Shown piece by piece: positions 1-6,432 of a stretch of 23,985 nt of DNA. Position 1 is the stretch's first letter. Every line of letters starts with the position of its first letter. The stretch lies in the NCBI GenBank assembly GCA_947176615.1, contig CAMWRO010000013.1, positions 1-23,985 on the forward strand. The letters are read 5' to 3'. A program made the position numbers and the translations under genes. The notes beneath the pieces are model-generated. The model ran no database searches. It was given only the letters and a program-made list of their open reading frames with translations, and was not told the DNA's origin. Source of the DNA: an uncultured Porphyromonadaceae bacterium. GTDB taxonomy: Bacteria; Bacteroidota; Bacteroidia; Bacteroidales; Muribaculaceae.

Positions 1-815
1 TCGGCCATCTCGGCATCGTGATACCAGAATTGGTCATGGGGGTCAGTGCTTTCGGAGCCGTCGGCATACCATCGCGAGTAGTACACCCCTCGGGCCGGAC
101 GCGGGTCTTGGAGCGACTTGGCGATAAAGCGGGCGATGTACTCCTGCGTCTCGGGGCAGAGGTCGAAATGGCCTTTTCCGGCATCGCAGAGGAAAGAAAT
201 GCGGCTTTCGGGGTACATCATGCGGAACGCGAGGGCAGGGCGCACTCGGGCCTCCCACCATTCATATTCCCCCTCGATCATCAGTCCCGCAATCGAGTCG
301 ATGTTGCGGGTGCGGCCCCACTCGACGTTGGCGCGTCCGTAGCCGCAGAGGTTGGTGCGCGGGGCGTCGCCGTGATAGGAGATGATGCAGAGAGTGCGGT
401 CAGGGTTCCATGCGGCGAAATTCCACGGGAAGGTGGCCTGAGCCGAATGTCCGAAGGGGATTATCGGCGCGGTCGCGATTTCGGGATGCTCCGTCGCCCG
501 GGCAAAGTCGCTGACGATGGATTCGAAACGCTCCTGACAGCCGTCGGAGGTGTCCCAGTTCTGCGAGCCGCCCTGAATGAATGCCATAGCCACGCCGAGG
601 CTGTCCATCTTCTTGCAGAAGAAATCGCTGCGGAACAGCACCTCCTCGGTCATGTTCTGATGGCAGTAGAGCAGGGCCTTTACCTCCCGTGCTCCCCGGG
701 GTAGACGCAGGCAGGCGCGCTGTCCCTCCTCGCCTGAAACATAATCAAAAGTCACAGCCGACAGCGTGGCCGACAGAAATAATATCGCGCAGAGAATCAG
801 GATGGTTTTTCGCAT
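1..815 (-). CDS. Secreted alpha/beta-hydrolase-fold protein, candidate esterase (partial, C-terminus beyond window)
   Basis: An open minus-strand frame starts at an ATG at 813-815 and stays open for 271 codons to the left edge, so the C-terminus is missing. The first 20 residues (MRKTILILC..., ending ATLSA) are a standard signal peptide, so the protein is exported. A G-H-S-A-Q element around Ser124 resembles the nucleophile elbow of alpha/beta hydrolases, and G-H-F-D-L near His216 lies where a catalytic His would be expected in that fold; both assignments are inference. I do not recognise a named family, and a carbohydrate esterase is only a reasonable guess. It begins 48 bp after the HTCS stop on the same strand with no terminator between, so the two are probably co-transcribed. 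The plus-strand open frame over the same bases is a shadow. Confidence 0.72.
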   Translation of the reverse strand, partial: MRKTILILCAILFLSATLSAVTFDYVSGEEGQRACLRLPRGAREVKALLYCHQNMTEEVLFRSDFFCKKMDSLGVAMAFIQGGSQNWDTSDGCQERFESIVSDFARATEHPEIATAPIIPFGHSAQATFPWNFAAWNPDRTLCIISYHGDAPRTNLCGYGRANVEWGRTRNIDSIAGLMIEGEYEWWEARVRPALAFRMMYPESRISFLCDAGKGHFDLCPETQEYIARFIAKSLQDPRPARGVYYSRWYADGSESTDPHDQFWYHDAEMA

Positions 816-863
816 TACGGTCAATTGTTTTTAGACATAATACGCCGCGTCAATGCAAAACAC

Positions 864-3800
864 CTAATCCTGCGCGGTGTGGTCGTCGCCGGCGGCATAG
901 GCTCGCGGGGTGATGCCGAAGATTTCCTTGAAGGCGACCGAGAAGTGGGACGGGTTGGCGAAACCGGTGGCATAGGCGACCTCGGTTATGCTCAGTTTCT
1001 TCTCGCGGAGAAGCCGGGCGGCCTGCCGCATGCGGATGTTCTTGATGAAGTCTCGGGCGCTCTGGTTGGTAATCTCTTTCAGGCGGCGGTTGAGGTGTAC
1101 GCGCGAGATGCCCACCTCGGCGGCAAGGCTCTCGACGCTGAGGTCGGGCGACGAGATGCGGGCGTTGACCACGGCCATGATTTTGCGCATCAGTATCTCG
1201 TCCTGTGACTTCATTTCGATTTTTTCGACTTTGTCTTCCTGCTCCTGTGAGCCGCTGTACTTGACTTTGAGCAGATGGCGGTTGGCAAGAAGGTTGGCGA
1301 TGGTCATTTTCAGCACCTCGGTGTTGAACGGCTTGACCATGTAGTTGTCGGCACCGCTTTCGAGGCCCTCTTTCATCTCCTCGGCACTCGACCGGGCCGA
1401 GAGGAGGATGACGGGGATATGGTTAGTGTTAATACCTTTCTTAATCTTGCGCGTGAGTGTTATGCCGTCCATCCCGGGCATCATTATGTCGCTGATGATG
1501 AGGTCGGGCGCGGGGATCTCGGTCAATGCCGCGTCAAGAGCCTCGCGGCCGTTGGAGAACGCCACGATTGTGTAAGTGTCGCCCAGCTCGCGGCTGATGT
1601 AGGCGCGGATTTCGGGATTGTCCTCCACGACCATGATGCGCCCGCGCAGACGATGGTTGGCCGAGGGGACTGCTTCGTCCCCTCGTTCATTGACGGTCTC
1701 TGCCGTCAATGAACGCTCGACATTGGTAATGATCGGCTGCTTGGAGTCAGGCGCGGCAAGCTCTGCGGCTGTCAGATGGTCGGACCCGCGTGGGATTCTC
1801 ACGACAAACTCGCATCCCGGGCCGTCGTGGCGGTTGTAGACATTGATTGTGCCGTGATGGAGCGTGACGAGCGACTTGGCGAGGTGGAGGCCGATTCCGG
1901 TACCGAAACTCGACTGCGTCACGGTGTTCTCGACACGGTAGAAACGCTCGAAGATGCGGTCGATTTCCTCAGACGGGATGCCGATGCCCGAGTCGGCCAC
2001 GACAATCTGAACATAGTCGTCGAGCGGGGGACGTGCCGCCGGGTCATTGCCGGTAGTGAGCGAGACGGTGATGGTGCCGCCGGCAGGGGTGTACTTGAAC
2101 GCGTTGCTCAGCAGGTTCATCAGCACCTTGTCAAAGTTGTTGAGGTCGACCCACGCCGGAATATGTTCCCCGCTCGGGAGGAACGACAGGGTGATGTCGT
2201 TTTCCTGTGCGAAAAGCTCGAATGGCTGCATCACGTCGCGCACGAATCCCACCATGTCGGTCTCGCGGAAGTGCATGTTCATCTGCCCCTTGTCGAGACG
2301 GCGCACGTCCATCAGCTGGTTCACGAGGCTTAGGATGCGCTGCGAGTTGCGGTAAATCATCATATAGACCGGTCGGAGGGCATTGTCGCGGCATGTGGCG
2401 ATGAGCTTTTCGAGCGGGTTGATGATGAGGGTCATGGGTGTGCGGATTTCGTGGGAGATGTTGAACACAAACTGCAGCTTGGCCTCGTTGACCTCCTCGG
2501 CGCGTTTCAGGTCGAGTTTTTCGAGTTTCTCGCGGTTGTGCATACGCCAGTAGCGAATTGTGGCGAGCAACAGCAGCAGGGCCAGCAGGATGTAGGCCAG
2601 CCACGCCCACCACGACTGATACCACGGCGGCAGGATGGTGACTGTCACGCTGTGGACCGCCTCGGGGCGGTTGTCGCCGGCTACCTTGAACTGTAGCGTG
2701 TAGGTGCCGTGGGGAACGTTGTTGAATGTCACGCGGTTGTCGCCCGGCTGGGTCTGCATCCACCGCTTGGACTGCTCGGGGATGCGGTACCGGTATATGA
2801 TTTTGTCCGGATTGTCAAACGTCAGTGTCGAGAAATGGATGGTAAACGTGTTGTCGCCCGGGGCGAGGGTGAAACCGGTTGTCTCGCTGACAGCGCCGGT
2901 GGTGACATGCTGCCCTCCCGAGAGGGTGGAAGCGTTGACCGGGGTGCCGAAGATGTCGAGTCGCACGATGCGCGGGGTGTAGGCGCGCACGTTTTCCTCG
3001 ATGTCATAGGGGTGGAAAGATGTCACACCGTGTGTGCCGCCGAAATATACCGTGCCGTTGGGGGTGGTGCAGTAGGCTCCGTGGGTAAACTCGTTTCCCT
3101 GAAGTCCGTCGCCGGCGTCATAGGTCATCACGGCCCCGGTCGAGGGGGTGTATCTCGCGATGCCGTGATAGGTGCTGACCCAAAGGTTGTTGGCGGCGTC
3201 TTCGACGATGCCGCAGATGACATCGTTGGGCATCCCGTCGGCCACGGAAACGACCGCTCTTTCCCCTGTCAGCGGATTATAGCGCATCAGTCCCTCGACG
3301 GTTCCGGCACAGATGGTCCCGTCGTGGCTTTCGGCGAGAGTATATGCGATTGTGCCTGACAGCGGGTCGACGGGGTTGATTGCGCCCGACGCGGGGTCGA
3401 GTCGGCAGACACCCGAGAAGGTGGCGAGCCACACGTTGCCGCCGCTGTCGATCATGATGTCGTTGACCCAGTCGCGGGAGACCACATCGGGTCCTGCGGC
3501 ACCTCCGCCCGATACAGCCCTGAACCGGCGCGTCGCCCCTGTCGCCGGATTATAGCTGAAAACGCCGTCGCCGAGGGTCGCGGCAAGGAGGTTGCCGTCA
3601 CTGTCGATAGCGAGGCCGTAGATTCTCGTCCCGGCCAGCGACGGGATGAAACTGACACGGGATGTCGCCGGATCGATGAGGGCGAGACCTCCGCCATAGG
3701 TTCCGGCCCATAGGCGTCCCCGGCTGTCCTCGGCCATTGACAGGACCGTGGCCGTCATGGGGATGTGGGCCATGCACTGCCCGGTGACGCTGTAGACACG

Positions 3801-4925
3801 ATATAGGCCGTCGTTGTCACACGATATCCACACGTCGTTGCGCGAGTCGACTTTCACCATCATCACGCATCCTTTTCCGATAGGGTTGACCGTCTGGTGC
3901 AGTCCCATATAGTTGAACCTGAACCGGTTGTAGGGCGATAGATAGACCCCTCGCTGAAATATCCCGAGCCACAGGTTGCCGTCTCGGTCAAGGAGGATGT
4001 GGTGGACCTTGGAATTGGCTATGTCGATGTTGGGGGAGTCGAGGGGATAGTCGTCGATGGCGTTGTCGCGGATTCTTTTCAGGCCGCTGCCGTCGACCGC
4101 CATCAGTATGCTGCTGCCGTCTGAGTCGATTGCTACATCCTGTACCGGGTATCCGGTCGCGCGGTCACACGCGGGGGCAAAAGTATCGGCGGCACGGTTG
4201 TAGGCCACGACCCCGCCGTGGTCGAGGATTCCTGCATATATATTTCCGTGCGAGTCCTCGGTAATGGACGAAATCTTGATTCCCGGCAGCTCGTCGGCGC
4301 GATATATGCGGGCGGTGCCGCTTGCCGGGAAATAGCGGCACAGTCCAGAGTTTTCAGTGCCAATCCACAGGATGTGGGAGGAGTCCTCGTGCATGCAGGT
4401 TACATAGTCGCTCCCCACCATGCTGGTCACATCGTCGAGTCTCATGGCGCGTCGGCCGTCGTGGTCAAGCCTGAAAATGCCGTTGCCGAGCGTTGCAATC
4501 CACAATTCGCCGTTTGACAGCTCTATCATGGCGGCGACGTGGGGGTAGACCCTTTCTCCGCGGTTGAACATGGGGATTTCCACAAACGAATCGTTTGCCC
4601 GGTCAAATTCCATCAGGCCGTTTATGCACCCCACGCGCAGAGAGTGGTGCCGATCCTCGTAGACGGTGCGCACATAGTTGCTTTTAACCGACCCCGGGTC
4701 GTCGGGATCATGATGGTAAATTGTGAATCCGGTGCCGTCGGTGCGGTTTAGTCCATATTCGGTCGCGACCCACACATATCCCTCGCTGTCCTGCATGATG
4801 TGGTTGATGAGGGATGAGGAAAGCTCGTTGTCGGGCGTGAACAGCCGTCCCCGCTGGGCCGATGCTCGCGGAGCGGTAAAGATTATGAAAAAGACAACAG
4901 TCAATAGCGTCAGGCGTAATTTCAT
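864..4925 (-). CDS. Hybrid two-component system regulator (HTCS): sensor kinase, receiver and AraC DNA-binding domain in one protein
   Basis: This 1353-residue protein senses an oligosaccharide in the periplasm and activates its polysaccharide locus from the cytoplasm. Order: signal peptide (1-23), a long run of two-component-propeller repeats (about 30-690, many W-x-G/T and D-S-x-G-N motifs), a Y_Y_Y domain (about 695-765), one membrane helix (about 770-791), HisKA with F-N-I-S-H-E-I-R (His825), HATPase_c with N-L-L-S-N-A-F-K (about 939), D-S-G-I-G-I and F-G-T-G-I-G-L, a receiver with S-D-I-M-M-P-G (phospho-acceptor Asp1146), and a C-terminal AraC-type double helix-turn-helix (about 1260-1345). 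All key residues are present. An in-frame ATG at 4979 exists, but the ATG at 4925 is preferred because it begins directly with the signal peptide and leaves room for a promoter box at 4958-4965. The gene is divergent from the susC operon, its likely target. Confidence 0.95.
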   Translation of the reverse strand: MKLRLTLLTVVFFIIFTAPRASAQRGRLFTPDNELSSSLINHIMQDSEGYVWVATEYGLNRTDGTGFTIYHHDPDDPGSVKSNYVRTVYEDRHHSLRVGCINGLMEFDRANDSFVEIPMFNRGERVYPHVAAMIELSNGELWIATLGNGIFRLDHDGRRAMRLDDVTSMVGSDYVTCMHEDSSHILWIGTENSGLCRYFPASGTARIYRADELPGIKISSITEDSHGNIYAGILDHGGVVAYNRAADTFAPACDRATGYPVQDVAIDSDGSSILMAVDGSGLKRIRDNAIDDYPLDSPNIDIANSKVHHILLDRDGNLWLGIFQRGVYLSPYNRFRFNYMGLHQTVNPIGKGCVMMVKVDSRNDVWISCDNDGLYRVYSVTGQCMAHIPMTATVLSMAEDSRGRLWAGTYGGGLALIDPATSRVSFIPSLAGTRIYGLAIDSDGNLLAATLGDGVFSYNPATGATRRFRAVSGGGAAGPDVVSRDWVNDIMIDSGGNVWLATFSGVCRLDPASGAINPVDPLSGTIAYTLAESHDGTICAGTVEGLMRYNPLTGERAVVSVADGMPNDVICGIVEDAANNLWVSTYHGIARYTPSTGAVMTYDAGDGLQGNEFTHGAYCTTPNGTVYFGGTHGVTSFHPYDIEENVRAYTPRIVRLDIFGTPVNASTLSGGQHVTTGAVSETTGFTLAPGDNTFTIHFSTLTFDNPDKIIYRYRIPEQSKRWMQTQPGDNRVTFNNVPHGTYTLQFKVAGDNRPEAVHSVTVTILPPWYQSWWAWLAYILLALLLLLATIRYWRMHNREKLEKLDLKRAEEVNEAKLQFVFNISHEIRTPMTLIINPLEKLIATCRDNALRPVYMMIYRNSQRILSLVNQLMDVRRLDKGQMNMHFRETDMVGFVRDVMQPFELFAQENDITLSFLPSGEHIPAWVDLNNFDKVLMNLLSNAFKYTPAGGTITVSLTTGNDPAARPPLDDYVQIVVADSGIGIPSEEIDRIFERFYRVENTVTQSSFGTGIGLHLAKSLVTLHHGTINVYNRHDGPGCEFVVRIPRGSDHLTAAELAAPDSKQPIITNVERSLTAETVNERGDEAVPSANHRLRGRIMVVEDNPEIRAYISRELGDTYTIVAFSNGREALDAALTEIPAPDLIISDIMMPGMDGITLTRKIKKGINTNHIPVILLSARSSAEEMKEGLESGADNYMVKPFNTEVLKMTIANLLANRHLLKVKYSGSQEQEDKVEKIEMKSQDEILMRKIMAVVNARISSPDLSVESLAAEVGISRVHLNRRLKEITNQSARDFIKNIRMRQAARLLREKKLSITEVAYATGFANPSHFSVAFKEIFGITPRAYAAGDDHTAQD

Positions 4926-4957
4926 GGCGATAGTATAATTATCGTGGTATTTTAAAT

Positions 4958-4965
4958 CAAAATTA
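4958..4965 (-). promoter_or_regulatory. Putative -7 box (TAATTTTG) of the HTCS gene
   Basis: On the minus strand these bases read TAATTTTG, an exact match to the Bacteroidetes -7 consensus TAnnTTTG. The box lies 32 bp upstream of the chosen HTCS start, implying a leader of about 25 nt. No good -33 TTTG is seen at the usual spacing. The same octamer occurs at the putative susC promoter. Confidence 0.5.
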
Positions 4966-5165
4966 ATCATTCCGGACACAGCTCTTTCGTGAGTGGTAGG
5001 CGGTTAAAAGCGATTCTCAATTCCATTCAAATACAGCAATTTTTATCTGTTCCAAAGTTTGAGTTTAGATAAATGCGCCTTATTCAAGTATTTGCCAAAC
5101 AATGCAAAAGTTAAATGAATGAGCCGTACATCCCTGAGGGATAGCGAATTAAAACATAATGATGA
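4966..5165. other. AT-rich spacer upstream of the HTCS gene, no gene seen
   Basis: About 200 bp with no credible coding frame. The only structure I find is a small palindrome at 5131-5141 (TCCCT-G-AGGGA), which lies just outside the symmetric hairpin set around the transposase gene. It may be a further repeat-family element or part of the HTCS upstream control region. Confidence 0.4.
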
Positions 5166-5178
5166 GCGGCGTAGCCGC
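5166..5178. repeat. REP-like hairpin, outer left arm
   Basis: GCGGC-GTA-GCCGC, a perfect 5-bp stem with a GTA loop. It is the exact reverse complement of the outer right hairpin at 5890-5902. Confidence 0.6.
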
Positions 5179-5183
5179 CGTCA

Positions 5184-5200
5184 ACGCGGTGTAACCGCGT
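5184..5200. repeat. REP-like hairpin, left arm
   Basis: ACGCGGT-GTA-ACCGCGT, a perfect 7-bp stem with a 3-nt loop. It lies between the outer hairpin and the left long inverted repeat, mirroring the hairpin at 5868-5884. Confidence 0.6.
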
Positions 5201-5202
5201 CT

Positions 5203-5254
5203 TAACGTTAGCCACATGCAAATGCCCCGTTAGGCGGCATGCAGCTTGTGGTAA
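5203..5254. repeat. Left long inverted repeat flanking the RAYT gene
   Basis: This 52-bp segment is matched in inverse orientation by 5815-5865. Identical stretches are 14 bp nearest the gene, an 8-bp core (CCTAACGG in the right-arm sense), and 19 bp at the outer end (TTGCATGTGGCTAACGTTA in the right-arm sense). The parts between differ by a few bases and a one-base length change. Confidence 0.75.
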
Positions 5255-5274
5255 CAGTCGTGCTGCAATCAACA

Positions 5275-5291
5275 CGGCTGCATCGCAGCCG
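5275..5291. repeat. REP-like hairpin at the 3' end of the RAYT gene
   Basis: CGGCTGC-ATC-GCAGCCG, a perfect 7-bp stem with a 3-nt loop, ending 2 bp from the transposase stop codon. No T-tract follows on the minus strand, so it does not look like a classical terminator. It pairs in layout with the hairpin at 5778-5794. Confidence 0.6.
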
Positions 5292-5293
5292 GT

Positions 5294-5755
5294 CTATACG
5301 GGGTCATCAAAGATATATCGCTCGTCAAACGGGATGCCTTGCCGTTCAAGGATGGTTTTTATTTCGTCGCGTAACGTGCGGTGGTTATGGTGTTGAGGTT
5401 GAGACTTGATATAATTTATGACATTTTCAACCTGTGAATGAGAATGAGAGAAGCAACCATATCCTTTCTGCCATTCAAACTTGAATACGCACACATGGTG
5501 GTCGTTTATCATTTTCGTAAGCCACACTTTGAGGTCTCTGACCAAATCGGGTATCAGTTCTTTGGCCGAATAAGAAAACAATATGTGGATATGGTCCATT
5601 GTCCCACCTACTGCCAACGGGATATGTCCGCGTTTGCGCAATGCCTCTGCGGTATAAGCATGAATGCGCGGTTGCCACGGAGTCGGAATCAGTGATTCTC
5701 GATTTTTCACGGCAAACACGAGATGGAGGTAGATTTGAATATATGTATTAGCCAT
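5294..5755 (-). CDS. RAYT / IS200-like Y1 transposase (REP-associated tyrosine transposase)
   Basis: This 153-residue single-domain protein matches the Y1 (IS200/IS605 TnpA-type, HUH) nuclease fold that cuts single-stranded DNA next to hairpins. The HUH motif is D-H-I-H-I (His55 and His57). The catalytic tyrosine is Tyr115 in N-Y-I-K-S-Q-P-Q-H-H, the form typical of solo RAYT-like proteins. The length is normal and nothing looks broken. I start it at the ATG at 5755 (MANTYIQI...) because the upstream in-frame ATG at 5773 adds residues unlike the family. No tnpB-like partner or accessory gene is present. The gene sits between the divergent HTCS and susC promoters and is enclosed by inverted repeats and short hairpins on both sides, as expected for a domesticated transposase that acts on REP-type elements. 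No promoter of its own was recognised. Confidence 0.88.
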   Translation of the reverse strand: MANTYIQIYLHLVFAVKNRESLIPTPWQPRIHAYTAEALRKRGHIPLAVGGTMDHIHILFSYSAKELIPDLVRDLKVWLTKMINDHHVCVFKFEWQKGYGCFSHSHSQVENVINYIKSQPQHHNHRTLRDEIKTILERQGIPFDERYIFDDPV

Positions 5756-5777
5756 AAGGTGTATAATTGTCACAGAC

Positions 5778-5794
5778 CGGCAGCTCTGCTGCCG
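5778..5794. repeat. REP-like hairpin at the 5' end of the RAYT gene
   Basis: CGGCAGC-TCT-GCTGCCG, a perfect 7-bp stem with a 3-nt loop, 22 bp upstream of the transposase start. Confidence 0.6.
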
Positions 5795-5814
5795 TGAGGT
5801 TACTCGACTTCATT

Positions 5815-5865
5815 TTACCACAAGCTGCCCGCACCTAACGGCGCGGTTGCATGTGGCTAACGTTA
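5815..5865. repeat. Right long inverted repeat flanking the RAYT gene
   Basis: A 51-bp partner of the segment at 5203-5254 in inverted orientation. Its outer end carries the palindrome TAACGTTA, as does the outer end of the left copy. Confidence 0.75.
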
Positions 5866-5867
5866 AC

Positions 5868-5884
5868 ATGCGGCTCTGCCGCAT
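5868..5884. repeat. REP-like hairpin, right arm
   Basis: ATGCGGC-TCT-GCCGCAT, a perfect 7-bp stem with a TCT loop, immediately outside the right long inverted repeat. Confidence 0.6.
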
Positions 5885-5889
5885 AATTG

Positions 5890-5902
5890 GCGGCTACGCC
5901 GC
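5890..5902. repeat. REP-like hairpin, outer right arm
   Basis: GCGGC-TAC-GCCGC, the exact reverse complement of the outer left hairpin at 5166-5178. Together they mark the limits of the symmetric unit. Confidence 0.6.
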
Positions 5903-5910
5903 TTTTCCCA

Positions 5911-6002
5911 TATTGGTCCTGTTTCCAACCTGCCAGCGGAGGTCTATTACCACCGCTATTGGTCCTGTTTCCAACCTGTCAGCGGAGGCCTGTTACCACT
6001 GC
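5911..6002. repeat. Two tandem 46-bp repeats
   Basis: Copies at 5911-5956 and 5957-6002 differ at four positions, all transitions. Each begins TATTGGTCCTGTTTCC. Within copy 1, AGCGGAGG and CCACCGCT can pair with one mismatch. No open frame covers them. Confidence 0.8.
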
Positions 6003-6284
6003 TGACATCGCTCCGGAAATGAAATCAAACCAATATCCACGCTGCAATTTAATCCTTTTTCGATAGGAATCGGGTAGCGGTTGCCGGTCGACTTTGGTAA
6101 CGTGTTACAAATATACTAAAAATCTATTAAAATGAGCTGTTTAGAAATTTTTTTGAGGCGTATTTTTATGCTGTACAACATAAATGTATCATTTGCGATA
6201 AAATGTGTTTCAAACAGAATGTTCCGTGTTTCGTAATCGCGGGTATCTGTGCGGTTGTAAAAGGTCGGTTAGAGCTTTTATATA
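6003..6284. promoter_or_regulatory. Upstream control region of the susC operon
   Basis: This AT-rich, non-coding stretch lies between the tandem repeats and the susC promoter. It contains a GTAAC-GT-GTTAC palindrome at 6097-6108 and a pair of direct GTGTTTC repeats at 6205-6232. HTCS regulators normally bind just upstream of susC-like promoters, so the operator is expected here. Which element it is remains inference. Confidence 0.45.
6205..6232 (+). promoter_or_regulatory. Candidate HTCS operator: direct GTGTTTC repeats
   Basis: GTGTTTC occurs at 6205-6211 and 6226-6232, start to start 21 bp, i.e. about two helical turns, as expected for a pair of AraC-type domains on one face of DNA. The pair ends about 50 bp upstream of the putative -7 box. 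The same heptamer occurs on the opposite strand upstream of the esterase gene (16961-16967). Confidence 0.3.
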
Positions 6285-6292
6285 TAATTTTG
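6285..6292 (+). promoter_or_regulatory. Putative -7 box (TAATTTTG) of the susC operon
   Basis: TAATTTTG matches the Bacteroidetes consensus TAnnTTTG exactly. Transcription would begin near 6299, giving an AT-rich leader of roughly 130 nt with no Shine-Dalgarno-like site before the susC ATG. The -33 region is weak, as expected for a promoter that needs an activator. Confidence 0.55.
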
Positions 6293-6432
6293 CAACACCA
6301 AAAAACCAAAATAATGTTTAATTCTTAAAACCAACCCTAAATCGCCACGAAACAGAAAACTGACCTGTCAACCATCTAAAACCAAAATAAAAAACTACCT
6401 AAAACATTAATCCATTCATTTAATTTACTTTC

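Noticed and set aside
18..704. 228-codon plus-strand open frame at the left edge
   Set aside because: The minus-strand frame over the same bases has a signal peptide and a hydrolase-like Ser motif and stays open to the edge. The plus frame has neither.
4926..4979. Longer N-terminus for the HTCS from the ATG at 4979
   Set aside because: It would put 18 polar residues before a clean signal peptide and cover the promoter-like box at 4958-4965.
5275..5291. Rho-independent terminator for the RAYT gene
   Set aside because: The hairpin is perfect, but no T-tract follows it on the minus strand, and similar hairpins occur on the other flank.
5294..5755. Classical IS200/IS605 element with an accessory tnpB
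   Set aside because: There is no tnpB-like gene and the flanks are symmetric hairpins and long inverted repeats, not the asymmetric ends of IS200/IS605. A RAYT-type unit fits better.
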